Shown: one piece after another, positions 10,935 through 23,326 of the stretch
Layout of the letters: every line of letters begins with the position of its first letter
Numbering within the stretch: the first letter of the stretch is position 1
Source: Ilyonectria destructans
Lineage: Eukaryota > Ascomycota > Sordariomycetes > Hypocreales > Nectriaceae
Direction of reading: 5' to 3'
Assembly: GCA_020740775.1 (NCBI GenBank)
Contig: JAHEWK010000007.1
Coordinates: forward strand, 2,666,001 to 2,730,000
DNA length: 64,000 bases
Program-made: the position numbers and the translations under genes
The notes under the pieces: generated by a model
Seen by the model: only the letters and a program-made list of their open reading frames with translations
Database searches by the model: none
Told to the model about the DNA's origin: nothing

Positions 10935-11684
10935 TTTGGAATGACTTGTAAGGACCGCGAAATATGTATTTAGTAATTGCGAAAACGTAAATACTATAAG
11001 TTAGCGGATTTGGTTGTGACAGCTCGGATGGAATAGAGAAATGTGTTGATTGAAAGCAGAGTGCTGTTGTAATCTATGTATAAGTCTATCAAGTCGACAA
11101 GAGACCCATCTTGCGTATCTTCGCACATCTTCTCCCTAGTCTGAGACACCCTTGCCTATCTGTGTCCACGTGAACAGGTCATGCGGGGAGTGACAAGGAA
11201 ATATCTGACAACGGCCCAACGTCAGGTTCAGCACCAACAAACCTAGCCTATTGTAGGAGTCCAAGATCCCCCCGCACTGATTCGGACATCCGGACCATGT
11301 TCGTCAGCGTAGCGCCATGTCACAGTGCATTGTCTCCGTCATAGAAGGGTGTGAAAGTGTGCAAGTAGACTATTAGTAACTGGCAATGGGGCTGTGCCGG
11401 ATGATAATGATTGGATATTGTATTTACGTCATAGGAGGATCCCACATTTGTGGAACTACCGTGGCCGTCGTAGCAAAACATTCCGGAGACGTGTAGCCGA
11501 AATGGTATCGTCACAAAAATGACCGGAACTGTCCTCGTGCTGATTTCTCAGCCCTTGGAGACAAGTCGATCAGGTGCGGCATCCTACTGTCGGTGTTATC
11601 TCTCACGATTACGTCCAGATTAGTCGAATCAATCACTGCTCGTCGTCACTTCTGTTCGATCCCAAATACGATTGACTCAACAGG
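10935..11684. promoter_or_regulatory. Divergent promoter region with three CCGGA sites
   Basis: 750 bp between the mpaB-like gene and an SDR. Holds TCCGGA at 11289-11294, TTCCGGAG at 11481-11488, and ACCGGA at about 11522. No RNA gene or ORF of note. Confidence 0.5.
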
Positions 11685-12649
11685 ATGGGTCTGCATTTCC
11701 CTGGTGTCGCCCTTGTTACTGGTGCTGGATCAGGTATGCTAAATACTACATCGATTGAAGGGAATCTCTGACACATCGCCACTCGAACGCAGGCATTGGT
11801 CGCGCAACTGCGTTACTCTTTGCTAAAGAAGGCTGCAGTAGAATTGCTATTGCTGATCTGAATAAGTCATCTGTTGATCAGCTAAGGGATGAAATCAGCG
11901 GTCAGCACCAGGGAGTGGAGGTTCTCTCTCTCCATGTTGGTTCGTCAATTTCTTAGAACGGAGCGTGATTCGAATCATCTGACATATTAATAGATATCAC
12001 TTCTGAGGAGTCGGTAGACAGCATGGTAGCAGAAACTACTCGCGTATTCGGGAGAGTTGACTACGCATGTAATGTCGCTGGAGTCCTGTTGCCTGGACCC
12101 ACCGACGAAGTGGCTGTAGCATCGTTTGATCTCCAACAACGGGTAAATCTTCGGGGCACCTGGTTATGCCAGAGAGCACAAATCAAGCAGATGCTAAAGC
12201 AAGAGCCTATCCAAGCCGAAGACTCCAGAGTCCCAGCACGAGGCGCCATTGCAAATGTCGCGTCCATGTGTGCCTTGATGGCCTACGATCACCTCCCGGC
12301 ATACTGCGCGAGCAAGCATGGCATTCTGGGCTTCACCAGATCAGACGGTTTGAGATATGCCAAGAACGGGATTCGGATCAATGCAATCTGTCCCGGTGTT
12401 ATTCGGACTGCTATGCTTGGTGATGTTCCAGAGAGCGATGTCGGCATGGATGTTCAAGCAATGGTTCAAGACATGGCTGTCGGGAGGCTCGGCTTACCAG
12501 AGGAAGTTGCAGAATGTATTGTGTGGATCACCAGTGGGAGAGCAAGTCTCGTTACTGCATCTACCCTCTCTCCCAATGGAGGTATGTGTCTCGTCTACTC
12601 CTCTTCTCCAGTTGATACTTACATTGATTTAGGAATGATTGGAGCCTAG
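11685..12649 (+). CDS. Short-chain dehydrogenase/reductase (SDR)
   Basis: NAD(P)-dependent classical SDR, four exons. The first exon ends inside the cofactor loop; splicing gives VTGAGSGIGRATALL (TGxxxGxG). Further features are DLNKSSVDQ after strand 2 (acidic, suggesting NAD), CNVAGV in place of NNAG, ANVASM with the catalytic Ser, and YCASKHG (YxxxK). The last intron, GTATGT..TTTAG, removes a stretch that would otherwise be read through; both versions end at 12649, the spliced one with PNGGMIGA. In the cluster it probably interconverts an alcohol and a ketone upstream or downstream of a BVMO. Confidence 0.87.
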
Positions 12650-12933
12650 TAACGGAAACCGCAGTATGAGCTATCGTATGTAGGATGTGTAGGTCCACGC
12701 CATATCGTATTTAAATGCAATATGAACCTTATGAAGGGATTATTTGAAAAGTGGCCTTGTTAAGTGCACCGATAGTACGAGCATAGACCATGAGTAGGAG
12801 GTTGAGACGAATGGCGAACATCACCAAGACCCTCAGAAAATCACTCCAATTAGTCGCTGAGTCAGCCGAAGAAATTGAGCAGCAACAATTTTAAACATAC
12901 GATATTTAATCACAAACTACCAGAGGTATCCAG

Positions 12934-14997
12934 TCAATAATCCATGAATCCCTCCTCAGGACCGTCAAAGTACCAAGTGGTGTCCTTGCCTGGGTCCTCT
13001 TTCGTCGAAAACCCATTTCCAAGATACTGAAAGCGATTCTCCGAGTAGTATGTGTACTCCCAGTCCTCAAAGCGCACGTTTTGCATTAGATGAAACCAGT
13101 GGATCCTGCTTCCAGGATGAAGAGCAACGACAGGCCCATCAATTGTGCCCCTCTTGAACCAGCTACGGCAAGGGGTGGCCCAAGCAGTCCGCTTCATGAA
13201 CTCGTTCGTGTGGGTGCTGAAATCGGCCACGGCACTCTCCTGCGGTACGACAGCTTTGATGTTCTGTGACTGCATCTTCTTCATCATGTTGATGATGTAC
13301 TTTGTCGCGTGTTCAATGATGGGAAGCACTGAACCGTGACCAACTGGGGCATTCGGCCCAAGAAACACTAAAGAGTATTAGAATCTTCTCCCAATATGCC
13401 GGGAGGTTACCAACTGAAGTAGTTTGGGAAGTCTGACACTGCCAGAGACAAGTATGCTTCAGGCAAGTCCTTCCACTTCTCGTGAATATCTTCACCATTC
13501 CGTCCGATAAGATCGAATCGAGGACAAAACGACAGATCAAATCCGGTAGCGCAAATTAAGGCATCAACTTTGATAATCTCGGTTGACTTCAATTGGATTC
13601 CGTCGGATACAACCTGGTCGATTTCTTCGGTCACCACTCGAACGTTGTCTTTGGTCAAAGCCTCGAGATAACCATTGCCTGGGGTGGGACGCCGACAGCC
13701 AATTGCAAAGTCTTCCGGCATCAGATGCTTGAGTAGCTTTTCATCATTTAGCTTGGAAGTCATCTCTTTTCTGGAATATTCCTTGGCCTCCTGTTGTTCG
13801 TCACTGTCGGCAATGATCTGTGACAGGTTATAAATATCTATCAATGTACATGGGAGTACCGATACCCACAAATTTGAATCTGGAATTGAGTTCCCCTTCA
13901 ATTTCCTTTCTGTACTTCCTGTACATTTCAGGGTCTTCTCGGAATTTTGCTTTTTGTTCCTCTGTGACTGTCACCTCTCATTAGTTCCTGGACAAGTCGA
14001 GCCTTTTTTTTGGCACATAACTCACAAGTGAAGTTGGATCCACCAGGGCCGGCATGACTCTGAGCAAAGCCCGCTGTAATCCATGTCGGTGACCGGACAA
14101 AGGTGACCAGAGATTTCACATCTACCCTTTTGTTAGTATTGTAAATTTTTGTTGAAGGTTTGCTTTATAATATGATACCTGGCTGGATAGCTGAGACAAC
14201 CTGGATGCCAGAAGATCCGGTTCCGAGAACAGCCACGTTCTTTCCGGTGAGGTCATAATCGAGATCCCATGTGGCACTGTGGAAAAGATCGCCCTTGAAT
14301 GAATGTATCCCACGGAGTTCTGGCCACTTCCAGTTGCTAATGAAGTCAATAACGTACACTGAACATCAAGTCAGAGCACTCACTTCAGAATTCCTGTGCC
14401 ATTGATCAACACGTGGCCCCAGTCATGGAAAGTCTCTCCAGTCTCCACATTGTGGACTTGGACATTCCAGACACCCGCATCTTCATCCCATTTCGCTGCA
14501 TCTAATTTGTGACCTAGTGTGACGTATTTGTAAAGGTCGTACTTCCTGGCGATCCCTTTGAAGTACTCTAGAATTTCGTGCCAGGGAGAATAGCTACCAG
14601 AGTTAGTTAATCTTCCACGCGTCGAATCCAAGTTTGAAAGGACTTACTAATTTGACCATTCTGGGTTTGGCTCCCATGTGAATTGATAATTGTGTGACGG
14701 AATATCGCATGCACATCCAGGATACCTCAATCATAATTAGCCTAATGACAAGAAATGGTATCGGGGCCCTCACCGATTCTCAAACCATGTCCCCCCAACG
14801 TCTGCATTCTTTTCATAAATGGCCAGCTCGAAATTCTCCATATGCAGATCCATATGCCTGGCCAAGTTCAGACCGCTAGCTCCAGCCCCCGCCATGAGAA
14901 CACGAAGTCGTCGAGGGGTCCCCAGTGGTGCTTCTGTAACAACATACTGACCTGCTCCAGTAGCCTTTTCCGTGGAACCATTCGTATTGGCAGTCAT
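12934..14997 (-). CDS. Type I Baeyer-Villiger monooxygenase (BVMO 1)
   Basis: FAD/NADPH enzyme that inserts oxygen next to a ketone, giving an ester or lactone. Several short introns; the start at 14997 opens with MTANTNGS, and the FAD motif is GAGASGLNLARH followed by DVGGTWFENR. The BVMO fingerprint FxGxxxHxxxW(D) is exact as FKGDLFHSATWD, and the NADPH motif GTGSSGIQV follows. A later ICATGFDLSF segment is the conserved ATG motif. Length is in the usual 550-620 aa range once introns (for example near 14350, 14125, 13920 and 13400) are removed. It resembles BVMO 3 in this window (shared GCRRxTPGN). Divergent from an SDR at 15585, a natural partner making the ketone. Confidence 0.88.
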
Positions 14998-15584
14998 TTT
15001 GGAAGATCCTGTGTTGGTTGTAGATATAATTCTGAAATGCGATGAAAGCTTGAGTAGTATATTTCCTCACAGATTGATCTTTTGGCGACGATCGTCAATG
15101 GCATATAATGGGAATGCGCATGGTATGAAGTTAATACACAAGCAAGGGAGGCCGTTATAGTGGAGGAATGGACGGCGAGGTGTACCGACAGAGAGCCTCT
15201 GTGAGAAGCGAATTTGCAAGGCGTGGAGACCACTTGCACAGGTGCAATACGAGTACGCAGTGGATAGTTTCGATGTATGATAGGCGCGGAATTGGTTTGC
15301 CGAGCTGTGATGTCCTCAATCTCTTGTGTCGACGTCTCCGGAGGATCATATTCCAGAAACCAATGAGTGGATTCGGCGTCCGCGGCACGAACGGAAACTA
15401 AATCCGGCCCATTCTCCGGATTCTAAACACCTTATCCGGATACTCAGACTGATTGAACTAGGTTAAGATAACTACATCGAAAGGGCAACGACAGGCCACT
15501 TGTACAACCTTGCGATCCAGCACCAATCAACCCATTATCATACCACGAACACAATCTCACACGTACCAAACAGCAATTCCAACC
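14998..15584. promoter_or_regulatory. Divergent BVMO 1 / SDR promoter with three TCCGGA palindromes
   Basis: TCCGGA occurs at 15337-15342, 15415-15420 and 15435-15440, with a TCCGGC at about 15403; three perfect copies within 104 bp. This is the densest cluster of the motif in the window and the best candidate site for the cluster's Zn2Cys6 regulator. Confidence 0.55.
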
Positions 15585-16404
15585 ATGTCGCGTGCTGGAA
15601 GACTTGAAGGAAAGGTAGCCATTGTCACAGGAGGCGGAGCTGGATTTGGAGTTGGGATTGTGGAGAAGTTTGTCATCGAGGGGGCAAAGGTTGTTGTTCT
15701 CGACATCAATGAGAAGGACGCAAAGAAAGTGGCTAGCGCACACCCAAATGGTTCAACTGTTGGGATAAAGGGCGATGTTTCTTCTGAAGCGGACTGGAAA
15801 GCTGCCCTAGATATTGCTGTCAAGACTTTTGGAAGACTGGACGTGGTGGTAAACAACGCTGGCGTTGTTTATAAAGCTTGTCCCAGCATTGAGACAAGTG
15901 AGGAAGACTACGACCGGGTTATGAGGGTGAATCTGAAATCCATCTACTGGAGCTCAAAGGTCATCATCCCCTACTTCTTGGCTGAGCATATTGGTGGTCT
16001 GTTCATCAACATCTCCAGTATGGCGTCCCCTAGACCACGACCTTCTCTGGTTTGGTATGGTGCCAGCAAGGGTGGTGTCACCAACGCTACAAAGGGACTT
16101 GCCATTGAGTGGGCAAAGCATAACATTCGGTTTAATGTCATCCACCCTGTGGCCGGCGAAACCAACATGTAAGGCCTTCGTTTCCCTTTCTCGCCTGGAG
16201 TTGTTTACCAATCTGTTTAGGGTTCCCTTTTTCCTCGGTGGTCCGGATTCTCCCGAGGCTCGCGTAGGAATGATGAACACAATCCCTCTCGGTCGGTTTG
16301 CATTACCAGCAGATATTGGCAATGCAGCAGCATTTTTGGCAAGCGATGAGGCCAGTCTGATCACAGGGGCTGCCCTTGACGTGGACGGTGGACGGGGCAT
16401 CTGA
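15585..16404 (+). CDS. Short-chain dehydrogenase/reductase (SDR)
   Basis: Classical SDR in two exons; the intron at 16169-16220 splits the ATG codon of ETNM and rejoins as VPFFLGG. Total 255 aa. Motifs: VTGGGAGFGVGI (cofactor loop), VLDINEKD (acidic residue after strand 2, favouring NAD), NNAGV, INISSM with the catalytic Ser, WYGASKGG (YxxxK) and a C-terminal GAALDVDGGRGI. The nearest family names are 3-oxoacyl-ACP reductase and glucose dehydrogenase-like SDRs, but in this cluster oxidation of a cyclic alcohol to the BVMO ketone is more likely. It shares its promoter with BVMO 1. Confidence 0.9.
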
Positions 16405-17180
16405 TATTACTTGGTTATGTATTGGATAACATAAAAACACTAAATCATAAACGTACTTTGTCTCTACGATGCCTTCTATCCCAACTCCAAACACCAGCCA
16501 CTATTATGCCATCGTCAATGTTTTTCTTTACTGTGCAGATGGAGACATGAGGGGGGAATATCGTGAAAGTCAAGTCCGAGCTTGTCAGTGAAGCCTAACC
16601 AACGTCCAAGACATCGCCAGACTCAAAAGTGAATAGTCAGATATCACGAACCATTGAAATCACGTGGTATCTCTTCAAAAGACTCGGCTGTAACATGATC
16701 ATCTGCCGTGGAGTGCTCAATTGCGACAAGTGTTGTCCGAAACTTGTCCGGAAACCATAGTTCCGGGTGCCGAGATCACACTCATCTTCCGCGCCCCACG
16801 GCCATACGTCTAACCCCGGGAGTACCAAACGGAAAGAAGAAAGGACCTGCATAATTTTTCGCAACTGGTTGTGTCGGCGGAAAACAATTAATAATGGATA
16901 TTTTCGGCTGCGAGGTCACATCTCCCGCAAGGAAAGTTCTTTCTGTATTCCGGATAGAGAAGGAGACTCGTGCACAAGTTCGCAACCCGTCAGTTCTGGA
17001 GGGTAGGACAATAGGCTATCCACTTAAGGCACATCTCGTATTTACCCCGTGACGAATAACGAGTCTCTACTTTTGATAATCACAGGCCGGATTATTAACT
17101 GAAAGCATAGGATTTTATCACGACATCAAACCAAACACATCACCTAGAGATTTCCACGATTCCAGAAGCCTATTTTCACT
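16405..17180. promoter_or_regulatory. Promoter region of the alpha/beta hydrolase, with TCCGGA sites
   Basis: 776 bp between tandem genes. TCCGGA at 16747-16752 and 16949-16954, plus TTCCGGG at about 16761 and GCCGGA at about 17083. Otherwise no gene seen. Confidence 0.45.
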
Positions 17181-18482
17181 ATGAGTAGCAACGTAGCAAA
17201 GATTTCACCGAACGCTCATCTTGGCATTCCGGATCCTGAATGGACCGAAGTACGCGCGCCGCTGACCTCAACGCTACCCAGACTAATTGAATGCAGTTCT
17301 ACGCAGAGAATGCAAACAAGGTGCCACAGCTCGTTGGTTCCCCCCAACATCTCCGCGACATGATGGAGAGGTTGAAGGTCGAGGCCACGGGCATGATCCC
17401 TGAGATTAGCGGGCTCAGCTCCGAAGATATCAGGATTAAGACATCAGATGGAGCTTCGATATTTGTGCGGGTTTACACCCCGGCAGCTAAGAAGGGTCTC
17501 AGTCCTGGGTTGGTATAGTAGGTATACCATGTTCCTCTGGACCATTGAATTGTATTAACACATAGCTCGCAGTATCCATGGAGGTGGGTGGACTTTAGGA
17601 GACCTTGAAGGAGAGGACATTGCCTGCAGGGCTATGTGTGTAAACAGTGGTGTTGTAGTAGTCAGTGTTGACTATCGTTTGTTAGTTACCCCAGGAAGCC
17701 TCCACGTAATATTTGGACATTCATAACATCAGTAGGGCTCCAGAGAACCCGTTCCCGACTGGTCTTGACGATTGTTGGGATGCATTCCTTTGGGTAAGTA
17801 TGAGCCCGTTTTTGGCAAATTCGCACTAACTAGAGATTCTAGACGCGAGACCAGTCTCAATCTCTTGGAATTGACCGGGACTGCATTTTGATCGGTGGTT
17901 CTAGCTCAGGGGGCAATGTGGTAAGTTCAATTCACCTGTTATATGACCGCGACTAATTCCATAGACCGCCGTCTTGGCTCATAGAGCTCGAAATCTCGGC
18001 ATACCCCTCAAGGGGCAAATCCTAAGGATCCCTGCGACATGCCACATTGATTGTTACCCTCCTGAGCTCAACTTGCGAAGCCTCGAGGAGTTGAAGGATG
18101 CACCGCTGTTGTCAAAGCGGTCAATGGAGCTATTCTACAGCTACTATAACCCCTCTGACCCGTCCAATCCCGACGTATCTCCATTACTTAACACAAACTT
18201 CCACGGTCTCGCTCCAGCTTACTTTCAAGTTGCGGGATTGGATCCCTTGAGAGATGAAGGTCTAGCGTATGCCAACAAACTAAAAGAAGCCGGGTAAGTG
18301 CTGGCAGTCACTTCGAAATGGGCTTTTCACTGCTAACAATACCCAGGGTTCCAACGAAGGTCGATGTTTACCCGGGCGTTCCCCATGCTTTCTACTATTT
18401 CCCGAGCCTAACAACAGCAGCCAAAAGTTCGACTGATTTACTAGAGGCGATTGGTCGACTTACGAAGGGTGAATTGGAATAG
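17181..18482 (+). CDS. Alpha/beta hydrolase (HSL-type esterase/lipase)
   Basis: Serine hydrolase of the hormone-sensitive-lipase family with about seven exons. The spliced product shows the oxyanion motif YIHGGGW, the nucleophile elbow GGSSSGG, the acid in AGLDPLRDE and the His in YPGVPHAFYYFP, so the full Ser-Asp-His triad is present. First intron falls after DPEWTE and joins to FYAENANK; another splits the codon just before IHGGG. About 330 aa, usual for the family. In the cluster it is a good candidate to open the lactone or ester made by a BVMO. Fungal homologues are often annotated as esterases of unknown substrate. Confidence 0.87.
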
Positions 18483-18787
18483 TATTATTGTTGCATAGTC
18501 ACGAAATTAGCATGTACCTCTCAGGATCTAAAAATGAACTCTACCTCTCGTGTCCATCAACGGCCAAGTCATATGCATAGCGTAGTATCTTCTACTAACT
18601 CTGTCGAACAAGGCGTTGCTTACGGGAAATCACATGCTGTAGGGTGTCATTCAACCATAAATATGACATGTAAGCACCATATGTCCACGCATACCTAAAG
18701 CTACGACGTGAATCGATGAAGGGTTAAGAGCGCTTGAAGTGATTGACGAAAACTATTGGATTGCTAAGTACTGGTTTCGTAATACAT
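18483..18787. other. Convergent intergenic stretch
   Basis: About 305 bp between two 3' ends; nothing recognised. Confidence 0.4.
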
Positions 18788-19959
18788 TTAGAAAATAGCT
18801 AGAGCGTTTGGTGGACTTGCTACGCCACCGGCAACATTCAGAGGGCAGCTTGTCACAAAGAAGCTCCAACGATCATGTTCCTTGCACTGCGTCGCCAATT
18901 CCTCAAGATCCCACAATTCTCCCAGTGGAGTTCCCCAGAGTGCAAGCGCGTTGTCATGAATGCCTATCACCATGTTAGCTGCGACCAATCTACAGAGGCA
19001 AGAGCTTCTTACGGTAAGGGCCATCGGCGGGCCAGGCTTCAAAAGCCATGTTATCGCCAACTAGAGCGGAGAAATGGTGATTCCAGAGCCACTCAATAGA
19101 CTCTTTAGTTCCTTCCACTCCGACGTAATCGTGGTTGACCTTGCACCCCTGGACTCTATCTTCCGGAGTAGCCTCATTATACCATTTGATCCAGCCGGTT
19201 CGAACCATGAGAATATCCCCGACTCGAAGCTCCACCTTCTGTTCTTTAGCAATCTCTTCCAAGTCTTTGTAGCTTATGCAGTGCTTGCTGGCCGCTGAAT
19301 ATGCAATTCCTTTTTTCTGTGCCCAAGAATGATAGTCGAGAAGGACACCTCTCCCAACAACACCGCCACGGCGGAGCCATTCTGTTGCCTGATCAATATC
19401 CGCGATGAGTTGTATGCAGATACGTACTCACCTTGGATGCCATTGCGAAGGTTACGATTTGGCCCGCTAATCTCCTCGTGCGTCAAGTTGTTATAGTACT
19501 TCTCTGTTGGCTGATGCGCCCAGTGCCCTACGACCAGTTGTTAACTCATGGGCATTTACTTGTGGGTCTCACATACGTAGGCCATCCCACTGGCTACTTG
19601 TTTGGGTATTGATGTAGATTTCATCGTCATGCCCAACCAAATCCGGCTTTAAATCAAGAAAGTTGTGTACAATCGGCGCTCGATTATGACCAGGGTCCAC
19701 AATTCGCTCAAGGGCCCAACTATCATCGAGTCACTTATTAGCCAGAGTTAAACCATTTTTGGCATCCATACTTCAATGATACCGACACACCGGTTTGGAT
19801 TTCCTTCCTTGCCTCAAGGACGTTTTCTGGCGTCAGGAGGTTCAAACTCCCGACCTGATCAGTGACGCCGTCTTTGTCCCAGACACCCCATGCGCAACCA
19901 TGAGGCATCCCTTTGACGGGAGGAATTTCGGAGTACTTTGGGAGCTGATTCGGTGCCAT
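18788..19959 (-). CDS. Cyclase-family (PF04199) metal-dependent hydrolase 1
   Basis: Family of kynurenine formamidase and isatin hydrolase: metal-dependent hydrolysis of amide, lactam or cyclic diketone bonds. At least five exons, from MAPNQLPKYSEIPPVKGMP at 19959 to NALAIF at 18788. QVGSLNLLTPENV is typical of the fungal branch. The metal site reads NTQTSSQWDGLR, continuing to HW after splicing, where bacterial enzymes have HxGTHxDxxxH; the Asp and last His are kept. The C-terminus GTPLGELWDLEELA and FVTSCPLNVAGGVASPP is canonical. It is paralogous to the second cyclase gene at 23327, and BVMO 2 lies between them. Likely role: hydrolytic ring opening in the pathway. Confidence 0.83.
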
Positions 19960-20467
19960 TACAAAGACAGATCAATTAACAAGGACTTGTGTTGTGGTTG
20001 TGACTAAAAACTCGCAATGCGTGAGACATTGAACACACTATGAGGCATGGAAGTCATATACCTGATTCGCCCATAGAATTAGGGGTAAGCTAAGCCGGCT
20101 TTCTTTTCCGGACAACGCGGGTTACGTTGACCCGCTTGCCAATCCAGGAAAAGACACATGCAAATTCCACTCCTTGCAAAAAGCATGAAACGAATCTAAG
20201 TTTAATGCAACCGGAATCTGGGAACTGGTGGAACCGCTCCTTGTCCGATTCTCTTCCGGAGTCGTTCACCCGCGGCAGTTGAAAAGGATCCCTCATTGAC
20301 TTCAATCCTGGACACCGGAGGTTCATTTTACGGTAGATTGAGCCATTCACCCAAATAAAGGCGGTCCGATATTATGGGAAGCTTATGTAGAAATACCGAA
20401 GGAGTCTTCATCAAAGAATTGGGGATCGGGGTTAACATCTTCTTAATCTTCTATGAAGTGTACGAAC
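19960..20467. promoter_or_regulatory. Promoter of cyclase 1, with TCCGGA sites
   Basis: 508 bp between the cyclase 1 start and the BVMO 2 3' end. TCCGGA at 20107-20112 and 20255-20260, with ACCGGA variants at about 20210 and 20312. Confidence 0.45.
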
Positions 20468-22422
20468 TTAATCTCTTCTAAACTTCATCTGCACAACTTG
20501 AGATGCATTTCCCAAACTAAGCCGACCCAACCGTGCCCCAAGCTGCGAAATGGCGGGATATCGTCCACGTAGAATCTCCATATATAACGGGGAAAGTCCC
20601 ACGAGACCGAGAATCGCAGGTGCAATTAACCAAGCCTTGCGTGTTCGTAACCAACGTTTTATCATCCTGAGTGGCCAGTATAACGTTCCGGGGAGTGTCT
20701 TGAAGTCCTTGTACTTTGGAAAGAACGTTTCCCTGTAAAAGGTCACAGCATAACCGGGCCACGATGTGACATTTTTACCAAGGTCGTTGACGAACCAGTT
20801 CGAGCAGCCAGCCTCATACACTGAATCGTTCAGCTTGGATTGAACACGAGCCACGAATCTCTCCTCTGCTGAATGTTTCACATCAACCACGCGAATCTTT
20901 TGGTCAACGATCGGAGCCAACATTGTCTTTGAAATGAATTCGATGGCCGTCTCGATAGCGAATAGCGCCGAGTTGTGAGCTGGAAAAGTATTGGGGCCGA
21001 AGAGCATAGCAAAGTTGGGGAAGTCATGGATGAAGCAGCCATAGTATGCTTGAGGGCCACGGGTGTCATCCCATTGCTCGCTTAATGACCTTCCTCCAGC
21101 CCCAATGATGGTCATTGGCACAAGGAAATTGGTCACCTCGAACCCAGTCGCTGTGACAATGATGTCAAATTCGTCTTTGACACCACTGCTGCTGATTATT
21201 CCAGTCTTGTCGAATTCTTGAATCCCCTCGGGAACGAGTTGCATATTCTTCTCCCAGAGCGAATCAAGATAGCCGGGGTCCCAGATTCTTCGCTTGCATC
21301 CTGAAACTTGTTAGCTAGCATTCATTGACATTGGAGCTCAAGAGATTTTGTAGGCATACCGAGTGGAAAGTCTGGGGCTATGAAGCTGTGGTACTTGGGA
21401 GGTGTGTGGTCGTAGATGTATTCCTTGGCTTGAATCTCCACAGCATTGCGATGCTTCACAGATTCCGGCCCAGAGGCATATAGCCCTGCCAAGCTATCGT
21501 TGACAGCGAAAAGCCAAAATCGGAATAATCTATTATACAGTGGAATGTGTTTGAACGCCCACATCTGAGTAGCAGAAAAGTTGCGGTTAGGGCGCTCATG
21601 ATACCTATTTAGAGTCAGTAAAAGGCCAGTCGATGAGAGAATTCTTACAAAGAACCATTTATCGTACCATTGGGATCCTCTGGCATATTGCTTGAGATAG
21701 CTGACGTCTTTCACAACGCTTGGGACGAGCTGGGCCGCGCTGCACCCGTTGCCAATGACGGCCATTCTCTTTCCATGATAGTCGTATTCTGTATCCCACT
21801 CCGCAGTATGCACGATCTTCCCCTGAAATTTTTCCATGCCGGGGAATTTGACCTTCTTCGGATAAGAGATAGCACCAACCGCACTGATCACAACGGTGCC
21901 AGATATATCGAAGGGCCGACCAGTTCGGACATCTCGTAGGTGAACCTGCCATTTCTCATTGCTCATGTCCCATGTAGCACCGGCACATTCGACTTCAAAT
22001 CTCATGTGTTCACGGAGTTCGAATTTGTCAATCGTGTCGTTCATGTCTGTATTTCTAGCGTTAGCAGTTACAAAGCCTCGAGTGCAAGAATAACTAACAC
22101 TGGAGAATTTCCTCTTGGCCAACAAGATCCTGCGACCAATTGGGATTCAGATTGAAGCTGAATGTGTACAGATGGGAAGGGATGTCGCAACCACATCCAG
22201 GGTATCGATTCGTCATCCAAGTCCCGCCAGGACCTGGAAGCTTCTCATAAATCTACGAAAGACGGATTGTTAGCCTCGGACCGGTATCCTTTCTCTTATC
22301 AATTCTTCTGTACATACCAAGAAGTCATTGAACCCCAATTCAGTCTTCAGCTTGTGGGCTGTTGCGATTCCAGAAGGCCCAGCCCCAATGATGATGACTG
22401 TCGGAGTTTTGGAGTACGCCAT
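20468..22422 (-). CDS. Type I Baeyer-Villiger monooxygenase (BVMO 2)
   Basis: FAD/NADPH Baeyer-Villiger enzyme. Begins [22 protein letters not shown] at 22422, continuing after introns through the NPNWSQD region. The fingerprint is [12 protein letters not shown] (FxGxxxHxxxWD) and the second nucleotide motif is GNGCSAAQL, where the third Gly of GxGxxG is Ala. [10 protein letters not shown] is the ATG motif. Unlike the other two BVMOs here, it carries a C-terminal extension with a basic hydrophobic stretch ([23 protein letters not shown]) that may anchor it to membrane. It is flanked on both sides by cyclase-family genes on the same strand. Substrate unknown; the membrane tail suggests a lipophilic ketone. 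Confidence 0.88.
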
Positions 22423-23326
22423 GATGCCCTGGATCTTTGGCAGGCGATGCCTCAGATAGTGCACCGACTCGGCATGTATTGAGACGAAAGTAAATCGTAC
22501 GTCACCAACTAAGAACTTAACATTGTAATAGTAAAATACTATGCTAGTTAACTTCAAAGGTCGAAAATTACGAAATGGCGAAGAGTATAATATCCGAGAC
22601 CTCTCGTAGCACGTTCCTGTAGAGCCTTGGCGTGGTAATATTTCGTATTCTCTTTCGCCAATTTCTTCCATAAGCAATTTCGGGATCCGGAAAATGATTT
22701 AGCTAGAGCCAGCTCCGGGATGCCGGAGGGTAACAGCTCCGCACCGGAAGTACCTGAGTGATTTTCGGCTGCGGAAATGTACATGCATGACCTTGGTTAC
22801 TGCCATAGGCCTCGCTCATTGTAATTGGTCCGGAAAACATATTAGAAAAAGAAGACGGGGCCAATCGCGTGCCGCACCCGATGGGGATTGCCTGCAGATT
22901 CCAAGATCATGTTAACATTTTGACGGCCAGAGCACCATTGATCGTGGGTTGTTAGAGGTACCTATACATCATACGCCAGTTCAATGCATATCAATGTGAG
23001 GATGTGCGTGAAGATACATGATAGTCCCATCTGTATCAAGCATGTAGATGCAAATTAACGGCGTCACGGTTACGATTGAATAAAACGTGCGTTGGAAATC
23101 CGTACATTGAAGAGCACCTCTTGACATCTAGATATCTCATCGTCACAATATCAAGTTGTAATTTTATATGCAGGCTCGAATAAAATATTTTCATTCGTGG
23201 CAAGGCAGCATCTTTGAATTTGGAACATAAATATTCAATCGCTTGAAATAATGAAGCATTATTAAGTGCAAATATAACCAGACGTAGTATTTTATACGAC
23301 TCTACCTAATTCCATACTATTGATAA
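22423..23326. promoter_or_regulatory. Upstream region of BVMO 2
   Basis: 904 bp. The half nearest BVMO 2 carries TCCGGA at 22686-22691 and 22829-22834 and a GCCGGA at about 22722. The part from about 23000 to 23326 is AT-rich with no gene; it includes the 3' UTR of cyclase 2. Confidence 0.45.
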